DNA of 64,000 nt, from NCBI GenBank assembly GCA_017654935.2, contig CM065706.1, forward strand, positions 16,320,270 through 16,384,269. The letters run 5' to 3'. Under the pieces are notes generated by a model that did not search any database, was not told where the DNA came from, and worked only from the letters and a program-made list of their open reading frames with translations. The position numbers and the translations under genes are program-made. Source of the DNA: Phymorhynchus buccinoides (taxonomy: Eukaryota; Mollusca; Gastropoda; Neogastropoda; Raphitomidae). This document shows positions 58,986-64,000 of the stretch, one piece after another (position 1 is the first letter of the stretch; each line of letters opens with the position of its first letter).

Positions 58986-59420
58986 TGAATAAACAAAAAC
59001 AACAACGCCGTAGTTGTCGTGGCCGCGAATTTTCGGTTTATTTTAAAACCTTTGAAGTGCTCAAACTTTCTGCAGAAAAAACCGCCACACCAATGTCCAT
59101 AAACGGACAAACTAGTCTCACTACAAACAACCGTGTCACAGTATTCCACAACCTAGAACCTTGATCAGCGGTTTTCTTCTTTTTTTCCTTTCAATCCTGT
59201 ATTTATTATGTTTAAAAAATCGTTTTCTTTGCTATGTTTTCAAATCATTTTTCTTTGTTATGTATTTAAATAAATTTCCTTGTTATGTTTAAAAAAAAAT
59301 CGTTCAGTGTGTCTCTCTCTTTCTCTCTCTCTCTCTCTTCCTCTCTCAATAGAACAATAGAATAGGCTTTGCCTAAAATCTTAATCTTTGTTAAAGTTTT
59401 TCAATTCTGTGTTCAATGTT

Positions 59421-59462
<42 letters not shown>

Positions 59463-59481
59463 TCCTCTCTCTCTCTCTCAC

Positions 59482-59593
59482 CTTCCACAATGGGTGGTGA
59501 GGGTCGGGTCCGGCATGTTTCGGCCAAACCAAAGTCGCCGATCTTTACCTTCGGGGCAACATCACCCTCCACAATCAGGAAAATGTTCCTCGG
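59482..59593 (-). CDS. EIF2AK1-like: Kinase exon, DFG, copy B
   Basis: Identical to 17210-17321, encoding PRNIFL to GDFGLAE, acceptor TGTGCAG and donor GTGAGA running into a CT/GA tract. The next exon expected in transcription order, the activation segment, is not recognisable in the diverged 54.9-59.3 kb stretch, so this unit may be broken. Confidence 0.87.
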
Positions 59594-59616
59594 CTGCACA
59601 GAAAGCACCACTCACC

Positions 59617-60047
59617 AATTGTGACCCAGCACCACGAAAGGGACATTAAGTCGCTGGGCTAGTTTCTCACAACAGGCTTGCAAAGTCAAAAATCTTATTT
59701 TTTGGTCAATTTTGAGTTATGGGTATTTTCGTGTTCTCTAACATCTTATCTTTCACATTTACAAAGGATTATAATATTTAATATGGTCTCTAAATGGTCA
59801 TATAAGTGCTTTAAAATGAGTAGGTCAATGCATTTGCTTCAGCTAGGCTACACTGTAGACAGTGTTTTCTCAAAATGGCTGACGCTCACCCTACTAACTT
59901 TAAGTGCTCGTAACTCTGGAACAGAAAAAGATACAAGAATGATTCTTGTATCACTAGGAAGAGAATTGTCTGAAGTTTTCAAATGTATAATTATCTCAGA
60001 ATGGTCAGTTTGACACTTAATGTCCCTTTCGTGGTGCAAGGTCACAA
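59617..60047. mobile_element. MITE with 35-bp inverted ends, copy B
   Basis: Counterpart of 17345-17774 in the same place next to the DFG exon, so the insertion predates the A/B split. Confidence 0.8.
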
Positions 60048-60926
60048 TTAGCAAAACGAAACAAAGCACAAGGTGGCACATGCATCATTAATGTAACATT
60101 GCATGGTGATCAAATTGGAGGAAAAAGAAAAGCTTGTTCAATGTTGTATAATTCAAAACCATCTTTTTCCTGCTGCACCCTAAATATTTGATCAGTTGTC
60201 TATCATTGTGTGCACGTGAGGGAAGATTGAATAGGAGGTTTGTGCTGTGTTTTGTGTTGTGTGTGTGTGTTGTGTATGTGTGTGAGCATGCATGTGTGCA
60301 TACATACGTGCGTGTGTGTTGTGTGTGCATGCATGTGTATGGGTATGTGTGTGTCTGTATGTATGTGTGTGTGTGTGTGTGTGTGTGTCTGTCTGTCTGT
60401 CTGCGTGCATACTTTGTGAGTGAGTGTACTTGTATGTGTATCCTCTAACGTTTGTGTATGTGGTTAGTCTGTGCAACTCCATTGCTATGGCTTACTGAAT
60501 CAAAGATGAATAAAGAGTCGGTGTTGATAAATATGTGTGTGTGTGTGTGTGTGTGAGTTGCTTTGTGTATGCGTTGTTGGCTGGTTTGCGTCATTCTTAA
60601 ACACTATTTTTGTGTGTACTTGAATATTCGATTGTAAAGCGCTCTGGGCTCTTCTTTTTTGACGAGCGAAGTTTCGTCTATGTACTTAAAATTGGTGTGT
60701 GGGCGTGTGTGTGTGTGGCTGCTGCATCATTAAAAACTTTAACATAGCAATTTTCTCAGAAACTACAAATAATAGCACAACCAAATTTTTGCACAATGAT
60801 GGAAAAATCACATTATGTCTGCAGCGACGGTTTTTGTTTAAAAGTCAGTAGAACAAATTGGATGTAAATCAATGTGAACTATCTGAATCGTTAACAGAGT
60901 TACGAAGGTCATTGCTATAGCATATA

Positions 60927-61087
60927 CAGTGGAACCTCCCTTATAAGACCTTCCAAAATCATCCTAAATGAGGTCTTATAAGGGAGGAGTCTTATAAGGG
61001 AGGTAATTTTAATACTTGCAAAGAAAGGCAATGTCTCAGAGAAGTAGGTCTTATGTGAAAGGGAGTCTTATAAGGGAGGTTCCACTG
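60927..61087. mobile_element. TTATAAGGGAGG MITE, copy B
   Basis: Counterpart of 18655-18815, same length with a few substitutions. Confidence 0.85.
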
Positions 61088-63593
61088 TAGTAGTAAAACC
61101 GCTCTGCAATAGTGAACGCCTGAATAGCTCAGTTTGCAAAGCACCCGATTCCAACGCGAACGCCGCAAGTTCATTTCTCGACATGGGCACATTTAAAAAT
61201 TTTTTTTTAAAGTTGCATCCATTGAAGATATTTTCATTTCACACGCACACACACTGAGCAAGTCATTGCGGGCTTATGCCCCTTGTTTGTTTTTATATTG
61301 GGGATTAAAACTGACTACGGCACATATACAGCTAATAGTACTGGAGCTATGCGAGTGGAACAGGAAAAAAGCATGAATCTTGGTGTGAACCTTTTGTCCT
61401 ACTGATCAAATTTAGAAATGGATCCAAGAAATTGGAGCATCTGTGTTTGGTCATGTGGCAATCGTTTATAACGCATGAACCCCTACCCAGATTTATCTCT
61501 AAAACTAGTAAAAACTGGCAAACTGTGATATCACAAGTTCACAAGTTTATTACTGTAATATGTATTTGAATCAGAAAGACAATCATTGCTCGGGATGCAC
61601 ATAAAATAAAAAACACAATAATGGGTATTCCTTAACCCTCTCTAGGACACAGACGCCAAATTCGACCGAATTTTGTCAACTCATGCAGCCTGTATGCGCC
61701 GATTGCGCCCGCTGAATGCCAGGTCTAGTATGTTCACTTTCACTTTCTCCCTACCCACAATGCAATATACTAAGTTAGTTCTTCCTTTCACCTGAGTCTC
61801 GCTGGTCTGTTTTTGGTTCTTACAGCAAGGGAAAGCACCCACTAGTCTTTTTTTAACGGATTTTTCGAAGTGACCCCAAATTTTTTCTTCTTTCCACGTG
61901 ACGTGACGCAGTATTGACTCGGCGTGATGCTCGGAGTGCCATTACGGATTTTTTATTCCAATTCACGTTTTTTTGTGTGACAGTGTGTTAGCTATGGAAC
62001 AATAATATCATCATTGCTATACAATATTCATCTTTCAGAAATTAAATGTGAGTTTGACTTTATTCTGGGTGATTTTTTTAAAATAAAAGATTTGGTGTGA
62101 CGTTCAGAATTAATTCCCATCTCTCTGGAACTGGAATCGATTCCCGGTTTGAATGGTTGGGCGTCATTGGGTTAAACTAAGCCACACAAAAATCAAAACT
62201 CTCAGAATCAACCACACACTAACACTAACACAACACTAACAAAACACACACTAAGACTAACACAACACTAAACACTAACAACACACTAATGACTAACACA
62301 CACTAATCACTGAACACACACTAACACTAACACACACTAACACTTAACACACACTAACACTAACCACACACTATAACACTACACAACACACTAACACTAA
62401 CACACCTAACACTAACACACCCCAAAACTAACACACACTAACACAAACACACACTAACACTAACACACACTAACCGAACCCACTAACACTAACACTAACA
62501 CAACACCACAAGTTTTGCTAAGATTTTCTACAAAACACTTCTCGTTAAAATAACTTATGAGAAGATTAATAAATTAAGACAATACTTTCAGAGCAGATAA
62601 CATACAAATCAATTATCCATCAACACAAACTATTGAATATAACATTACTAAAAGATCTCCAGACACGCACAACTTTCTATCCAATACAGCTCCCATACTA
62701 ATCCATCACACACACATCTAACCAACAACATCCATTAAAAATAGAGGATAGATAAAGCAAAAATTAATTATGAGAAATATCACTGTAAATAAAAATTACA
62801 TCACAGCAACATTAATACAATATTACATAAAGGCAAATCATCATTCCTAAACAAAATAATAACATTCCTAGGTGTAGAGTGGTTGACATGAGGTAACGGC
62901 GTTCACCTCGTATTACAATCAACATGATAATTCGAACCTGGGGTATCAGGGGGATGTTTCCTCTCACTTTGGCACTAGGGCCTTATGGGTCTGACCATGG
63001 AGTTTTTCAGATGAGATGATAACCAGGTCCTGTGTGCCCACTGCACTCAGCAACTACGATAAACCCGTGGCAACGAAAAGTTGTCATTTGGTCCAAAATT
63101 ACAGCACAATACACCATTTTCCTTCCTTACCAGTCCACAAGACAAAAAATAGCACAAAAGTACCGCGCTTTTGACTGCGACATGCTCTTTCCAGGTGGGA
63201 GCAACTGAATTTCACAGGTGCTCTGGGTGACTATAAAGTACCAACTTATAAATGTTACATACTAAATCTTCAAAACACAAACCTCTATGACACACATCTC
63301 TACACCCCCCCCCCCCCCCCCCACACACACACCCACACAATTCTTAAACAATATTTTGGCATAAAAGCAAATATTGAAAGAAATTTTTTTTTGCATAAAA
63401 GTGACAGTTTTTTGTATAAAAAAGTAATCATAAGAATCCAAAATAACGAATTAGCTATCATCACAAGCAAAGTGGATGATCAAGCAAATACAGCACACCT
63501 TATCTAAGACGCACCCCCAAAATTTACAACAAAATTCAAGATTTTGCTTTAACCCTTTTGCCACCGTATCCATTCTCAGGGCAAAACATACCA

Positions 63594-64000
63594 TTAACCC
63601 TTTCATCGCCACTGTCGCTCTTGCAACCACATGATTTGACACCCATGTCACTGAAAGGCATCAAATGAGGTCTGGTATCCATTGACCTTGTGTTCTTCAT
63701 TTGGGAAGGTAAGGAACCGGCCCCTGTTTTATGCACGTCACAGAGGAATCCCATATTGCAGACATCTTTTCTCTACCAGGTGTAAGCTAATGGTTAAATT
63801 TTGGCTTAGGAATGGCTAGCGTTGAAAGGTTAAACTTAACTGGTTAACAAAAATATGTATCTACAATAGGGATTTTCCTCCGTGACGTGTACAACAATAA
63901 GGCCTACCCTTACCTCCCACTATTAGGAAAACAGGTTCTTCAGATAACAAGCCCTGATTGATGACTTTTTTGTGACATGGTGGTTAAACCATTGTGGTGC
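63594..64000. mobile_element. TTAA-flanked MITE, copy B (cut by window end)
   Basis: Left end and most of the body match 21276-21715 with scattered indels; the right end is outside the window. Confidence 0.7.

Larger units (their letters stand above)
54900..59300. other. Diverged island within copy B
   Basis: Flanked by nearly identical sequence but strongly different from 12.7-17.0 kb. Landmarks stay in order: U4-like loop, CA repeats, LINE fragment trace near 57.7 kb, and accatacattaaattatgcg at 58.77 kb matching 16.55 kb. The activation exon is not recognisable. Confidence 0.75.
43390..64000. repeat. Large duplicated segment, copy B
   Basis: Counterpart of copy A, reaching the window end. 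Error-rich from 43.4 to about 50.0 kb and 62.2-64.0 kb, nearly identical to A at 50.0-54.9 and 59.3-62.1 kb, strongly diverged but still roughly colinear at 54.9-59.3 kb. It may be a tandem duplication or an unmerged haplotype placed in tandem. Confidence 0.93.

Overview
The window looks like a metazoan nuclear genome, most probably a lophotrochozoan such as a marine gastropod mollusc. Protein-coding sequence occurs only as short exons with GT-AG borders, spread through long introns. These introns are full of microsatellites, minisatellites, tRNA-headed SINEs, LINE remnants and many small inverted-repeat elements (MITEs). No prokaryotic genes, operons or CRISPR arrays are present. The taxon is inferred from style and repeat content, not proven.

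The only convincing host gene is on the minus strand: an eIF2-alpha kinase closest in my reading to HRI (EIF2AK1), although PKR-like relatives cannot be excluded. Read right to left, the exons encode beta3 with the VAVK-type lysine (50203-50274), alphaC-beta4 (about 46725-46896, error-rich), the kinase-insert exons (37717-37989 and 35781-36048), the hinge (30645-30735), the HxDLK loop (26814-26914), DFG (17210-17321), the activation segment (14460-14518) and alphaF (11435-11581). Almost every junction I could check is phase-compatible. The insert exons have been tandemly duplicated.

The locus is itself repeated. Bases 2187 to about 21.7 kb (copy A) reappear at about 43.4-64 kb (copy B), offset about 42.2 kb, same orientation. 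As a result the alphaF exon of one unit lies 3.4 kb upstream, in transcription direction, of the beta3 exon of the next, in both copies (53691 to 50274; 11435 to 8030). A single linear gene cannot give that order, so there is a real tandem array of kinase units, a rearranged locus, or allelic copies laid end to end by the assembler. Copy B has nearly identical stretches (50.0-54.9 and 59.3-62.1 kb), error-rich stretches (about 39.5-50.0 and 62.2-64.0 kb, looking like uncorrected long reads) and one diverged island (54.9-59.3 kb) with no recognisable activation-segment exon.

Layout: 1-1686, non-coding, ending in a retroelement tail; 1687-2186, a 500-N gap; 2.2-7.9 kb, repeats, alphaC exon, 51-bp minisatellite and CT tracts; 8-23 kb, beta3, alphaF, activation and DFG exons among SINEs and MITEs; 23-31 kb, inverted-repeat elements, HxDLK and hinge exons; 33.4-35.7 kb, a LINE with reverse transcriptase; 35.8-40.2 kb, duplicated insert exons; 40.2-43.4 kb, poor-quality repeats; 43.4-64 kb, copy B.

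The most notable observations are HMD in place of HRD in the catalytic loop, a splice donor formed by a retroelement tail, the tandem and exon-duplicated kinase architecture, a U2-headed insertion beside a U4-like stem-loop with compensatory changes between copies, and several MITE families with TA or TTAA flanks.
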